Part shown: positions 1-8,403 of the stretch, piece after piece
Layout of the letters: the number at the start of each line of letters is the position of its first letter
Position numbering within the stretch: the stretch's first letter is position 1
Source of the DNA: Planctomycetaceae bacterium
Lineage (GTDB): Bacteria; Planctomycetota; Planctomycetia; Planctomycetales; Planctomycetaceae
NCBI GenBank assembly: GCA_028284885.1
Contig: JANQQW010000048.1
Location: forward strand, 1-37,598
DNA length: 37,598 nucleotides
Direction of reading: 5' to 3'
Made by a program: the position numbers and the translations under genes
Notes under the pieces: model-generated
Databases searched by the model: none
What the model saw: only the letters and a program-made list of their open reading frames with translations
Told to the model about the DNA's origin: nothing

Positions 1-1
1 C

Positions 2-400
2 CCGCCGCGGCTGGCGCTAATGGGGGCGACCGAGAAGCCGACCGAGGCGATACCGGACACGCTGGAGTCGGCCGAGATCGTCCGTCGGCACCGCGAGGAA
101 GGGGTCCTCCCCGACTGCCACGTCGACGGGCCGCTCTCGTTCGACCTCGCCCTCGCCACCGACGCCGGGAGTCGCAAGGGGGTCGCGAGCGAGGTCGTCG
201 GGCAGGTGGACGGGGCGGTCTTCCCGGACCTGCTGTCCGCGAATCTCGTGGTGAAGGCGCTCATGTACCTCGCCGACTGCCGCTTCGGCGGCCTGCTCAG
301 CGGCGTCGCCTGCCCCGTCGTCTTCATGTCGCGAGCCGACAGCACCGAGACCCGGCTGAACTCGCTGGCGTATGCGATTCACGTAGCGCTCGCGGACTGA
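2..400 (+). CDS. Phosphate acetyl/butyryltransferase, C-terminal part (cut by window edge)
   Basis: The reading frame is open to the left edge, so only the last ~132 residues are present. The conserved segment VDGPLSFDLALATDAG, followed by a hydrophobic stretch and LLSGVACPVVFMSRADS, is typical of the C-terminal half of the PTA_PTB family, which interconverts acyl-CoA and acyl-phosphate with release of CoA in the cytoplasm. The missing N-terminal half holds most features that separate acetyl- from butyryl-specific enzymes, so the substrate is not assigned. The stop is TGA at 398-400, and 49 bases separate it from the next gene on the same strand. Confidence 0.85.
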   Translation, partial: PPRLALMGATEKPTEAIPDTLESAEIVRRHREEGVLPDCHVDGPLSFDLALATDAGSRKGVASEVVGQVDGAVFPDLLSANLVVKALMYLADCRFGGLLSGVACPVVFMSRADSTETRLNSLAYAIHVALAD

Positions 401-449
401 ACGCCCCGCTCGCTGTCGATGAGTCCGCGACCGGGGTATCGTGGTCCTT

Positions 450-791
450 ATGCCGGACACGCCCTCCCCCGCCTCCCCGCTCGACGACGACCACGAGTGG
501 GACCCGACCTTCCTCAACTGCCGCCGTGAGGCGCTGACGGCGCTCGGCATCTGGTTCCTCGCCCTCAGCTGGACGGTGCCGTTCTGCTACCTGAACGGCT
601 ACCCCGGCGAGAACTTCGATCCCGAGAACCTCTCGACCGTCTTCGGCATCCCGAGTTGGACGTTCTGGGGCGTCGTCGTCCCGTGGCTCGTCTGCGACGT
701 CGTCACGGTCTGGTTCTGCTTCTTCTACATGCGCGACGACCACCTGGGGGCCGCGCCGGAGGACGCTGCCGACGCGGAGGGCGGCGCGTGA
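450..791 (+). CDS. DUF997/YhdT-like small membrane protein
   Basis: This 113-residue protein has two hydrophobic segments (about residues 33-50 and 70-95) and acidic ends. The segment DPTFLNCRREAL followed by a helix resembles the DUF997 (YhdT) family. In Enterobacteria that family lies directly upstream of the sodium/pantothenate symporter gene panF, and here it again precedes a PanF-like symporter, which supports the call. It is probably an inner-membrane accessory protein, but no activity is established for the family. ATG at 450 was chosen; an in-frame GTG lies at 441. No strong ribosome-binding site is visible before either start. Confidence 0.7.
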   Translation: MPDTPSPASPLDDDHEWDPTFLNCRREALTALGIWFLALSWTVPFCYLNGYPGENFDPENLSTVFGIPSWTFWGVVVPWLVCDVVTVWFCFFYMRDDHLGAAPEDAADAEGGA

Positions 792-799
792 TGGTGGGC

Positions 800-904
800 G
801 ATTTCGGACTTCGGATTGCGGATTGCGGATTCACTCGGGTCGCGCGTGCCCTGCGGATTGAACGTCTCCAATCCGCAATCCGAAATCCACTATCCGCAAT
901 ACCG
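800..904. repeat. Inverted 7-bp-period repeat (GGATTGC family)
   Basis: The left arm contains consecutive seven-base units GGACTTC, GGATTGC, GGATTGC and GGATTCA (806-833). The right arm contains the complementary units AATCCGC, AATCCGA, AATCCAC and TATCCGC (870-897). About 36 bases lie between the arms, so the whole can fold into a long imperfect hairpin. The element fills the gap between the DUF997-like gene and the symporter, and its last unit (898-904) touches the symporter's ribosome-binding site GGAGG (904-908). It could therefore influence how the two genes are co-expressed. Confidence 0.85.
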
Positions 905-915
905 GAGGCCACTTC

Positions 916-3003
916 GTGAGTCTCCCGTTCCCGCTCCTCGCCGTTTCCGCCGGCAGCGCGGCGCTCGTCACGTTTCTCCTCTACATGGTGGGCGTGTTCG
1001 TCCTCGCGGCGCTCTCCAACCGGTTGATGCAGTCGAAGAGCTTCCTCAGCGAGTACTTCCTCGGCAGCCGGGGGCTGGGGGTGTGGGCGTTCGCGCTCAC
1101 GTTCGCGGCGACAGCGGCGTCGGGCGGGAGCTTCACCGGGTTCCCCTCGAAGATCTACACGCACGGCTGGATTCTGGCGCTCTGGATCGGCAGCTACATG
1201 GTCGTTCCGCTGTGCGGGCTCGGCTTCATGGGGAAGCGGATCAACCAGGTCGCTCGGATCTCCGGGGCGATCACCGTGCCTGACGTCATCCGCGACCGCT
1301 TCCGCAGCCCCGCCTTCGCCGGCCTGACGGTTGCGCTCATCGTGTTCTTCATCAGCGTGAACCTGATCGCCCAGTTCAAGAGCGGGGCGCTCATCCTGAA
1401 GACGCTGCTCGCCGACGTCCCGCAGTTCACCGAGCCCGCCGCGTGGTTCGGGCAGGTGACGGCCAACTGGTCGTTTCTCGCAGGCGTCGATCCGCAGTAC
1501 ACGCTCTGCCTGCTGACGTTCGGCATCGCGGTCGTGGTCTACACGACCTACGGCGGCTTCCACGCCGTCGTCTGGACCGACGTGATGCAGGGCGTCGTGA
1601 TGGTCTGCGGCGTGCTGTTGATGGTCCCGCTGACCCTGTGGGCCGTCGGCGGGCTGCCGAACGCCACGGCCGTCGTCGCGCAGCAGACACCGCCGCAGCG
1701 GGGCACGGCCACGCTGAAGCTCGACCCGCTGACGACGGACTTCGAGATCGCCAAGGGTGACTGGGTCCACGCGCTCCGCGTCGACGAGGACGAGCTCAAC
1801 CGCACGGGGCGACTGAAGGTCGTCGAGCTCGAGGTGTATCGCATCCTGGACTCGGTCTTCGTCGCGGCCGGCACGCCCAAGACACCGCCTGCCGAGGCGG
1901 GTGTCGAACTCGATCCCAATTCGCCGGACATGCTGCCGGGCTGGTGGGCCAAGGACGTGCCGGTCCTGAAGATCACGAGCCCGGATGACAAGGTCCGCGC
2001 TTTCGACGGACACCTCGAGCAAACCGACGACGGCCTGTTCCTCGCGGGCTTTCCGGAGCGGTCGCCGAGCGGTGGCGAGTTCGTGGCGAGCGCCGCTGTC
2101 GTTTCGTTCGTGGCCGCTCACGATCCGGTGAAGCCAGGCAGCTACGTCACCGGCCCCGGCTACAAGGCGGGCAGCGACATCGGCTTTCTCCCGTTGTCGC
2201 TGGCCATCTCCTTCTTCTTCATGTGGGCCATTTCGGGAAGCGGGCAGCCGCACTACTGGGTGCGGCTGATGGCGTTCAAGGACGCGAAGACGCTGCGGCG
2301 GTCGATCCTGATGGTCGCCTGCTACTACACGCTGATCTACCTGCCGCTGGTGATCATCTTCGTCTGTGCCCGGGTGCTGCTGCCGGGGATGGAGGCGGAG
2401 TCGGACCGCATCATGCCGGCGATGGCCGTGTTCCTCACGCAGAACGCCGGTGTCGCCTGGTTGGCCGGGCTGCTCGTGGCGGCTCCGTTCGCGGCCGTCA
2501 TGTCGACCGTGGACAGCGTGCTGCTCGTCATCTCGTCCGCCCTCGTGCGGGACGTCTACCAGCGGAACGTGAACCCGGACGCGAGCGAGAAGCGGATCAA
2601 GTGGATGACGTACGTCGTCACGCTCGCCGTCGGGTTCGGGGCGATGCTGGGGGCTCTGAACCCGCCGCGGTTCCTGCAGGATATCATCGTCTACACCGGC
2701 AGCGGCCTCGCCTCGTGCTTCCTGGCCCCCATGATCTACGGGCTGTACTGGCCGCGGGTGAACAAGGCGGGGGCGATGGCCGGCATGCTGGCCGGGTTCG
2801 CCGCCCACCTCTCGATGTACGTCGCCGGCATCTGGGTGAACGACAGCTTCTTCGAGGCGTACAAGCCGTACGACCTCGACCCCGTCCTCGTCGGCCTGTT
2901 CACGTCGTTCGTCACGGTGCCGGTCGTCTCGCTGCTCACGCCGGCCCCGCCCGTCGACCTGGTGCGGCGGTACTTCTGCCGGAAGGTCGAACAAGGAGTC
3001 TGA
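916..3003 (+). CDS. Sodium:solute symporter (SSS family, PanF-like) with extra soluble domain
   Basis: A 695-residue multi-spanning inner-membrane protein. The N-terminal part (SKSFLSEYFLGSRGLG, then a glycine/serine-rich helix) and the later segment AAPFAAVMSTVDSVLLVISS are typical of SSS sodium-coupled symporters, and the overall order resembles PanF. The substrate cannot be read from sequence; pantothenate or another organic acid would fit the DUF997-like neighbour. The start is GTG at 916, eight bases after a GGAGG at 904-908. Residues ~245-415 form a hydrophilic insertion inside what is normally a short loop, making the protein about 200 residues longer than PanF. It is followed by the DUF4259 gene after 4 bases. 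Confidence 0.88.
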   Translation: MSLPFPLLAVSAGSAALVTFLLYMVGVFVLAALSNRLMQSKSFLSEYFLGSRGLGVWAFALTFAATAASGGSFTGFPSKIYTHGWILALWIGSYMVVPLCGLGFMGKRINQVARISGAITVPDVIRDRFRSPAFAGLTVALIVFFISVNLIAQFKSGALILKTLLADVPQFTEPAAWFGQVTANWSFLAGVDPQYTLCLLTFGIAVVVYTTYGGFHAVVWTDVMQGVVMVCGVLLMVPLTLWAVGGLPNATAVVAQQTPPQRGTATLKLDPLTTDFEIAKGDWVHALRVDEDELNRTGRLKVVELEVYRILDSVFVAAGTPKTPPAEAGVELDPNSPDMLPGWWAKDVPVLKITSPDDKVRAFDGHLEQTDDGLFLAGFPERSPSGGEFVASAAVVSFVAAHDPVKPGSYVTGPGYKAGSDIGFLPLSLAISFFFMWAISGSGQPHYWVRLMAFKDAKTLRRSILMVACYYTLIYLPLVIIFVCARVLLPGMEAESDRIMPAMAVFLTQNAGVAWLAGLLVAAPFAAVMSTVDSVLLVISSALVRDVYQRNVNPDASEKRIKWMTYVVTLAVGFGAMLGALNPPRFLQDIIVYTGSGLASCFLAPMIYGLYWPRVNKAGAMAGMLAGFAAHLSMYVAGIWVNDSFFEAYKPYDLDPVLVGLFTSFVTVPVVSLLTPAPPVDLVRRYFCRKVEQGV

Positions 3004-3007
3004 CGCG

Positions 3008-3406
3008 ATGGGCACCTGGGGCATCGGCACGTTCGAGTCCGACGAGGCCCAGGAGTGGGCCGCCGCCCTCGTCGCCGATCCCGATCCGATCGAGGTGCTC
3101 GAGTACGCGGTGGCGGGAGAGCCGGACGGGCTGTCCGAACTCGACGAACTGTTCGTCCTCTGCACGGCGGAGGCGTTGATCGCGATCCTGCAGCGCCCGC
3201 GGCCCGGCGTGCCGATCCACTTCGACGACCCGGTCACGCTCGAGGGGGGCGCTGTTCGCCTTGTTCCAAGGTGTCTCGAGCACTTGCGGGCCATTCGACA
3301 GCGGACGTCCGGCTACCGAGCGCTCTGGTTCGACTCGAGCGGGAACCCGAGCCCCGAGTGGGACGCCCACGTCGACGGACTCGTCGAGGACTTGGAGGCG
3401 GCTTGA
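3008..3406 (+). CDS. DUF4259 family protein
   Basis: A 132-residue soluble protein that begins MGTWGIGTFESDEAQEWAA, the signature of DUF4259 (MGTWG, then G-F-x-x-D-x-A-x-x-W). The middle contains an alpha-helical stretch around LDELFVLCTAEALIAIL. The family has no established biochemical role. Its ATG lies 4 bases after the symporter stop, so the two are probably co-transcribed and translationally coupled. No signal peptide is present. Confidence 0.8.
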   Translation: MGTWGIGTFESDEAQEWAAALVADPDPIEVLEYAVAGEPDGLSELDELFVLCTAEALIAILQRPRPGVPIHFDDPVTLEGGAVRLVPRCLEHLRAIRQRTSGYRALWFDSSGNPSPEWDAHVDGLVEDLEAA

Positions 3407-3499
3407 ACGAGGTCACCGGCCGGCCGGTGCTGCTTGCAACGCCGTCGCGCCTCCGGTCCAATGAAAGTCCCGCCAATCGGCTCCCGCCCGAGGTTTCGC

Positions 3500-3949
3500 G
3501 TGTCTGACGATCTCGTCTTCATGATGGGCAACTACGAGGCCCACGTTCCCGGCGATCGTCGCTACGCCAAGAACCACGTCTGGCTGCTGCCGGAAGGCGA
3601 GGGCTTCCGGGTCGGCTTCACCGCCTACTCCGTCCGGCTGCTGCAGGACGTCTACTTCCTCGACTGGACCATCGACCCCGGCACGACCGTTCGCGAGAAG
3701 CAGGAGATCGGCGAGGTGGAGAGTTCCAAGGCCCTCTCCACGCTGTACGCCCCGTCGGCCGGTACGGTCGTCGGCTTCAACGAGAAACTGCTCGAGGACC
3801 CGACCGCCATCAACACCGACGGCTACGGCGAGGGTTGGTTGTACGAGTTCACGACCGACGAGACGTTCCTGTCGCCGCCCGAGTACGTCGAGGTGCTGGA
3901 CGCCGGCTGGGACGACACGCAGCGACACCTGAAGGGGCAGGTGAACTGA
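3500..3949 (+). CDS. gcvH: GcvH-like lipoyl carrier protein
   Basis: Homologue of glycine cleavage H protein, a small barrel that carries a lipoyl arm. RYAKNHVWLL matches the family's HEW start region. VESSKALSTLYAPSAGTV matches the lipoylation hairpin, with the modified lysine at about residue 77. INTDGYGEGWLYEF matches the conserved C-terminal strand. The GTG at 3500 was chosen because a GAGG lies just upstream; ATG at 3461 or 3521 and TTG at 3434 are in the same frame. No gcvT or gcvP is present in the window. The next gene is a ferredoxin 54 bases downstream, so a role outside glycine cleavage is possible. H-like lipoate carriers also serve sulfur-oxidising Hdr-like systems, but no hdr genes are here. 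Confidence 0.85.
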   Translation: MSDDLVFMMGNYEAHVPGDRRYAKNHVWLLPEGEGFRVGFTAYSVRLLQDVYFLDWTIDPGTTVREKQEIGEVESSKALSTLYAPSAGTVVGFNEKLLEDPTAINTDGYGEGWLYEFTTDETFLSPPEYVEVLDAGWDDTQRHLKGQVN

Positions 3950-4003
3950 TGCCGGAGAGGCCCCAACCCGAACAACGGCACTGAGTCGGCGCGAGGACTG
4001 AAC

Positions 4004-5053
4004 ATGGCAGGACACAAGATCACCGTCGTCATCGCCCAGCACCAGGGCAAGAACCCCGCCAAGCGCGAGCTGGAGGAGGAGTTGGCGGCCCGGCTGCTGA
4101 TGGAGCCGGACTTCGACTGCTCCCTCGTGCCGCACCTGTACGACATGTCGCACGACCACACCGGCATGCTGTTCCTGCGGTCGGTGCCGGGGGACGTCGT
4201 GCTGCTCAGCTGGCTGTACCCGCGGGCCGCGTTCTGGACGCTCGACCGCGCCGGCGTCACCGGCAAGTTCGGCCACACGCTCCTCGTGCCGGAGGACGAC
4301 GACGAGATCGACTCCGAGGACGCCCCGCCCGAGCCGACCGGCCGCGAGTCGAACCGCACCATCACCTGCATCGACCTTCGGAACGAGTCCGACCCGGAGG
4401 CCTACCTCGACGAGATTCGCCGCATCGCCGGCGAGTCGGCCGTCGAGACGGTCGACCTGATGTCCTGGATCGGCGGCGACCCGAAGAAGGAACAGCTCGA
4501 ACGCTACCTCAAGCCGGCGAACAACGGCTCGAACGGCAACGGCCACCAGTCCGTTGACGCGTCGGCCGAGCCGGTGCAGCTGTTCGACGTGACCGACGAG
4601 ATGGCCAAGCGGCGCTGGTACCCGGTCATCGACTACGACCGCTGCACGAACTGCATGGAGTGCATCGACTTCTGCCTGTTCGGCGTCTACGGCGTGGACA
4701 ACGTCGACACGATCCTCGTGGAGCAGCAGGACAACTGCAAGAAGGGCTGCCCCGCCTGCAGCCGCGTCTGCCCCGAGAACGCGATCATCTTCCCGAACCA
4801 CAAGACGGCCGCGATCGCCGGGGCCGACGGCGAGGTGGCGGGGCTGAAGATCGACCTCTCCAAGCTGTTCGGCGGCGAGGAGAAGGACCCGCTCGCGATG
4901 GCGGTCGCCGAGCGGGACGCCGAACTGGTCGCCGACGGCCGCGACGCCGTCGGCATGGCGGTCGGCATCCCCAAACGACAGACCGAGACCGTCACGGCCG
5001 CCCGCGACGAACTCGACGACCTGATCGACGGCTTGGACGACCTCGACCTGTAA
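4004..5053 (+). CDS. Two-cluster [4Fe-4S] ferredoxin-domain protein with unknown N-terminal domain
   Basis: A 349-residue cytoplasmic protein. Residues 1-160 form a domain I do not recognise (starting [12 protein letters not shown], with [20 protein letters not shown] near residue 60-78). A linker rich in N, G and S (172-186) leads to a ferredoxin domain. Cluster 1 ligands are C214, C217, C220 and C224 ([11 protein letters not shown]). Cluster 2 ligands are C245, C249, C252 and C256 ([13 protein letters not shown]), a spacing slightly different from a simple bacterial 2[4Fe-4S] ferredoxin. The tail is acidic. Together with the preceding GcvH-like gene it suggests electron transfer to or from a lipoyl group; that link is inference from position. 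Confidence 0.75.
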   Translation: MAGHKITVVIAQHQGKNPAKRELEEELAARLLMEPDFDCSLVPHLYDMSHDHTGMLFLRSVPGDVVLLSWLYPRAAFWTLDRAGVTGKFGHTLLVPEDDDEIDSEDAPPEPTGRESNRTITCIDLRNESDPEAYLDEIRRIAGESAVETVDLMSWIGGDPKKEQLERYLKPANNGSNGNGHQSVDASAEPVQLFDVTDEMAKRRWYPVIDYDRCTNCMECIDFCLFGVYGVDNVDTILVEQQDNCKKGCPACSRVCPENAIIFPNHKTAAIAGADGEVAGLKIDLSKLFGGEEKDPLAMAVAERDAELVADGRDAVGMAVGIPKRQTETVTAARDELDDLIDGLDDLDL

Positions 5054-5093
5054 GGTCGCCGGGGTCATTGCCGTCGGAGACTAAGGAGTTCCC

Positions 5094-5447
5094 TTGCTCG
5101 AAGCCTGGCTCGCCGGTGAAGTGCCGCATGCCGTCTTCGCCGACTGGTGCGAGGAGCAAGGGTTGGTCTGCCCGCCCGTGATTCCGCCGGCCGTGCATCG
5201 TTCTCGGCAGAGGATGATCTGGCCATGGTCCCGGTCGAACGGGGACCACAGTTCCTCCTCGAACTCGGCATCAGGACCTGCGGAGTCGGCCTCAACATGC
5301 CGGGAGATCGAGGACCGACTCCGGTCGCATTCGGGATCGCGCAATTCCGACCCTTGGTACGATGAGGACGACGGGGCGCAGTCGTGCTCCGAGACCATGC
5401 GACAGAAGGGGTCGATCTCCGGTAGTCGCACGACGGCCGACGACTGA
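5094..5447 (+). CDS. Possible small or decayed gene (TTG start)
   Basis: A clear AAGGAG at 5083-5088 precedes a TTG at 5094. The first ~27 residues (LAGEVPHAVFADWCEEQG) resemble the FADW-EE motif of the planctomycete repeat-companion family TIGR02996. The rest of the 117-residue frame is low-complexity (serine-rich) and does not look like a folded protein. A neighbouring frame from about 5195 reads more naturally for some 50 codons, so a frameshifted remnant is plausible. Treat it as a weak gene or pseudogene call. Confidence 0.3.
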   Translation: MLEAWLAGEVPHAVFADWCEEQGLVCPPVIPPAVHRSRQRMIWPWSRSNGDHSSSSNSASGPAESASTCREIEDRLRSHSGSRNSDPWYDEDDGAQSCSETMRQKGSISGSRTTADD

Positions 5448-5629
5448 CGACGGGTCTGGAACGACAACCTCCGGTTACTTGCGAAGCTCGGACGTGGCGT
5501 GGACCGGCCACGGTTCCACCCGGCGACGATGAGTCGCAGATCTTCGCCGCACGAAAGCCGAACGGGGCCCGACGCATTGGCACGTCGAACCCCGCCAGAC
5601 TTCGTTGGTCGTGTCGCCGCGGCCGGCCG
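5448..5629. other. Intergenic stretch with nothing recognised
   Basis: With the doubtful frame before it, the gap between the ferredoxin gene and the minus-strand gene ending at 5630 is 576 bases. I see no convincing gene, terminator or RNA in this last part. Several overlapping frames are open on both strands, as expected for GC-rich DNA. Confidence 0.5.
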
Positions 5630-6313
5630 TCAGTCGTCGATGCCGAGCCGGTAGCAGAGCTGCTCGAACTGTTGGGCGTACTCGTCGCTGGACGAGTGCA
5701 CGTGTTCGGCCTCGGTGATGAACTTCATCTTGTCGTCCCGTTCGAGGCCGTACTGCTCGAACACCTTCTCGTAGATGGCGAGGTTCTGGCCGTAGAGGAC
5801 GATCAGCTTGTGCTCGTCGAGCTGGACCTCGACGGGGCGGTCGGCGTTCATGACGGCGATGCCGGTGCAGCCGTCGTGCAGCAGCAGGTCCTCGAAGTCC
5901 CAGAGGACGCTGGTGAGGACGGGCTGGTCGATCGACTCGCGGACCATGTCCTGGTGGCCGTTGCCGTCGGCGTCGTGGCTGGTCTCCAGGACGACGTCGA
6001 CCTCCTCACCGGTGTACTCGACGAGGTCGAGGAACAGGTCGAGCAGTTGCTCGGCACTGGCGGCCGCCATCAGCACGGGGATGCGGACGCCGGTGTCCGG
6101 GTCGTGGTAGTGGTCGTGGCGGTAGCCGGCGGTGGGCACGACCTGCAGGTCGTACGAAGGACGGACGGCGTCGGTGAGACGGAATCGGCCGTACCGCGAG
6201 ACGCCGAGGTGCGCCTCGATCTGGTCGTCGCTGAGATCTTGGAAGCTGCTCGGCCCGCGATGGCGCGTCTCCTCGCGTTGGCCGCTCTTCGGAATTCGCT
6301 TCAGGAAACCCAT
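5630..6313 (-). CDS. Conserved-looking hypothetical protein, 227 aa
   Basis: A soluble acidic protein without signal peptide or membrane segment. Features seen: a basic N-terminus (MGFLKRIPKSGQREETRHRG); a histidine/aspartate patch GYRHDHYHDPDTG near residue 75; then predicted mixed alpha/beta sequence with EVDVVLETSHDADG and a C-terminal helix rich in acidic residues. I do not recognise the family. ATG at 6313 was chosen because GAGGGG lies about 9 bases upstream; the frame is open further upstream but that part has a non-coding look. It is divergently arranged from the transglutaminase gene, separated by 465 bases. Confidence 0.7.
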   Translation of the reverse strand: MGFLKRIPKSGQREETRHRGPSSFQDLSDDQIEAHLGVSRYGRFRLTDAVRPSYDLQVVPTAGYRHDHYHDPDTGVRIPVLMAAASAEQLLDLFLDLVEYTGEEVDVVLETSHDADGNGHQDMVRESIDQPVLTSVLWDFEDLLLHDGCTGIAVMNADRPVEVQLDEHKLIVLYGQNLAIYEKVFEQYGLERDDKMKFITEAEHVHSSSDEYAQQFEQLCYRLGIDD

Positions 6314-6778
6314 GAAGTAGACCCCTCGAACGCACTCGGCCTGGTCCGTGCCGTCGGGCGTTGACTTGGATTCTTCCCCCTCCCGAAAGCCGACCTTCCC
6401 GTGGCCGAGCCTCTGAACCCGGCCCGCCACGGCGGCGGACCGACAGTTCGCTGGAACCATAGCACGCGTTTTCGGACCGGGTTCGGACGGCCCGTTTCGA
6501 GCAGGCGAAAACCACGCCAAGGGCTGACGGGTCGCCCCCTCACGGAGACTGGGGAGTCCGCGGAAGCGACGGCAGCTCCCCGGTCGTACCGGTTCTGCGG
6601 GCGCACCGCCGTGCGTTCCGGTACGAGTACGCCAAGCCGTCAGAGTTCCGCCGGGCGGCCGTGCCGGTCAAGCCGTGGTCGCGTCCGTGCGGCTGCCGCG
6701 CTCGACGAGCCCTGCAGGCATGACCGGCAGTCCCTAGAATCCGAACGTGTGAGACCAAGCCACTGATCGAGGTGCGCC
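6314..6778. other. Divergent intergenic region with candidate promoters
   Basis: A 465-base gap between divergent genes. On the minus strand an extended -10-like TGCTATGGT lies at 6464-6456, with a poor -35. On the plus strand a good -10-like TAGAAT lies at 6735-6740, also with a poor -35. No open frame here is convincing, and no stem-loop RNA stands out. Confidence 0.4.
6735..6740 (+). promoter_or_regulatory. Candidate -10 box for the transglutaminase gene
   Basis: TAGAAT matches the sigma-70-type -10 consensus at five of six positions and lies 38 bases before the ATG at 6779. The matching -35 region (around 6712) is weak, so this rests on one box only. Confidence 0.35.
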
Positions 6779-8335
6779 ATGGCGTTTCGGACTTCGCTGC
6801 TCGTGCTGTTGACCTTCTTCGCCGCGGGCTGCGACGGACTCACCGTCGGCTGGTTCGGCGACGAGGAGGACGTGATCGCGTGCCCCGCCCCGGTCACTCC
6901 GCCGGACGACCCTCAGGACGCGCCGGCCGCTCCTCACGAGGACGAGGACGTGTGGACCGTCATGCAGATCGACGGCCAGCGGGTCGGCTACGGCCACACG
7001 ACCTCGAAGACGGTCGAACGCGACGGCGAGACGCTGGTCCAGACCGAGGACGAGTCGCAGATGCTGATGAAGCGGTTCGGCCAGGAGATCAAGCAGCGGA
7101 CGGAGATTCGTACGCTCGCCAAGCCGAACGGGGACCTCGTCGAGTTCTGGTCCGTCAGCAAGAACCCGCCGGCGGCTCCCACGCGGACCCACGCCGTCGT
7201 GCAGGGGAACGAACTCGTCCTGACGACCGAGACGGCCGGCAAGTCGAGCGAACGCCGCCTCCCGTGGAAGCCGGGCACCAAGTCGCCGCACTACGACTGG
7301 AACCTGAAGTCGAAGCCGTTGAAGGACGGCGAGAAGCGAACGGTCGAGGTCTTCCTGCCGGAGCTGAACGCCGTTGCCGAGATGTCGCTCGAGAAGGCGG
7401 GCGAACAGGAGATCACGCTGCTCGACGGCGAGAAGCGGACGCTCGAGCGGCTCGTCAGCACGAACTCCGTCATGCCGGGGAAGATCAGCTCGTTCGTCGA
7501 CGACGAGGGGGACGAACTGGTCACCTGCGTCGAGATCCTCGGGATGAAGATCGAGTCCCACGTGGTGCCGGAAGAGACCGCGCTCGAGAAGCTCGAAGGG
7601 GCCGAGCTCGACCTCGCGCTCGAGACGCTCGTTCCCGTCGAGCCGATCGCGAACGCCCACCGCACCAAGCGAGCCGTCTACCGGATTCGGACGCCGGGGG
7701 AGGACCCGGCGAAGTACGTCGTGGACGGCGGCCGGCAGTCGGTGAAGCGGATCGACGACGAGACGATCGAGGTGACCGTGCGTGCGGCCGAGTTCCCCGC
7801 GAAGCCGTCCGACGAGACGACGGACGCGGCGTACGTCGCGGCGACGCAGTTCCTGCAGAGCGGCGACGCGAAGGTGGTCGGCCACGCCGAGCAGGCGACG
7901 GGCGAGTTGACCGACCAGGTCGCGATCGCCAAGGCAATGGAGACGTACGTTCGCGAGAAGATCTCGGAGAAGAACTTCTCGACGGCTCTCGCCTCGGCAG
8001 CGGAGGTGGCAGAGCGGCTGGAGGGGGACTGCACGGAGCACGCCGTGCTGCTGGCCGCCATGCTGCGGGCGAAGAAGATCCCGTCCCGGATCGTCGTCGG
8101 CTTCGTCTACGCGGAGTCGCAGAAGGCGTTCGCCGGGCACATGTGGACGGAGGCGTTCCTCGGCAACGAGTGGGTCCCGCTCGACGCGACCCTGGGCCGG
8201 GCCGGCACGAAGGCCGCCCACCTCAAACTCGCCGACTCCGCCTTCGCCGACGAGGACGGCCACCCGATCACGTCCTTCCTGCCGGTGCTGGAGTGCATCG
8301 GGAAGTTGGAGATCGAGGTGGTCGAAGTGGAGTAG
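6779..8335 (+). CDS. Transglutaminase-domain lipoprotein
   Basis: A 518-residue protein with a lipoprotein signal (LLVLLTFFAAGC; lipidated Cys near residue 19), so it is exported and membrane-anchored. After a proline/aspartate-rich linker come about 300 residues of beta-rich sequence without a name I can give. The C-terminal transglutaminase-like fold has the catalytic triad visible as C418 in GDCTEHA, H454 in FAGHMWTEAF and D469 in PLDATLG. Members of this superfamily in bacteria are usually thiol proteases or amidases rather than cross-linkers; the substrate is unknown. It stands alone and is followed by a 770-base non-coding region. Confidence 0.88.
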   Translation: MAFRTSLLVLLTFFAAGCDGLTVGWFGDEEDVIACPAPVTPPDDPQDAPAAPHEDEDVWTVMQIDGQRVGYGHTTSKTVERDGETLVQTEDESQMLMKRFGQEIKQRTEIRTLAKPNGDLVEFWSVSKNPPAAPTRTHAVVQGNELVLTTETAGKSSERRLPWKPGTKSPHYDWNLKSKPLKDGEKRTVEVFLPELNAVAEMSLEKAGEQEITLLDGEKRTLERLVSTNSVMPGKISSFVDDEGDELVTCVEILGMKIESHVVPEETALEKLEGAELDLALETLVPVEPIANAHRTKRAVYRIRTPGEDPAKYVVDGGRQSVKRIDDETIEVTVRAAEFPAKPSDETTDAAYVAATQFLQSGDAKVVGHAEQATGELTDQVAIAKAMETYVREKISEKNFSTALASAAEVAERLEGDCTEHAVLLAAMLRAKKIPSRIVVGFVYAESQKAFAGHMWTEAFLGNEWVPLDATLGRAGTKAAHLKLADSAFADEDGHPITSFLPVLECIGKLEIEVVEVE

Positions 8336-8347
8336 GAAGCGTTGGGA

Positions 8348-8403
8348 ACCGCGGACAACGCGGATCGGTTTCTGACATCCGCGACATCTGTGCTATCCGC
8401 GGT
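8348..8403. repeat. Imperfect inverted repeat downstream of the transglutaminase gene
   Basis: ACCGCGGACAACGCGGAT (8348-8365) is partly complementary to the segment 8377-8403, which ends in ATCCGCGGT. The two arms contain the same GCGGA/TCCGC words as the heptamer elements elsewhere but without a clear seven-base period. It lies just after the stop of the transglutaminase gene and could end or protect its mRNA. There is no T-run, so it is not a standard terminator. Confidence 0.5.

Noticed and set aside
703-3294. Very long minus-strand open frame (over 800 codons)
   Set aside because: It lies opposite the symporter, is rich in R, H, D and G with no domain, and is a typical shadow frame in GC-rich DNA.
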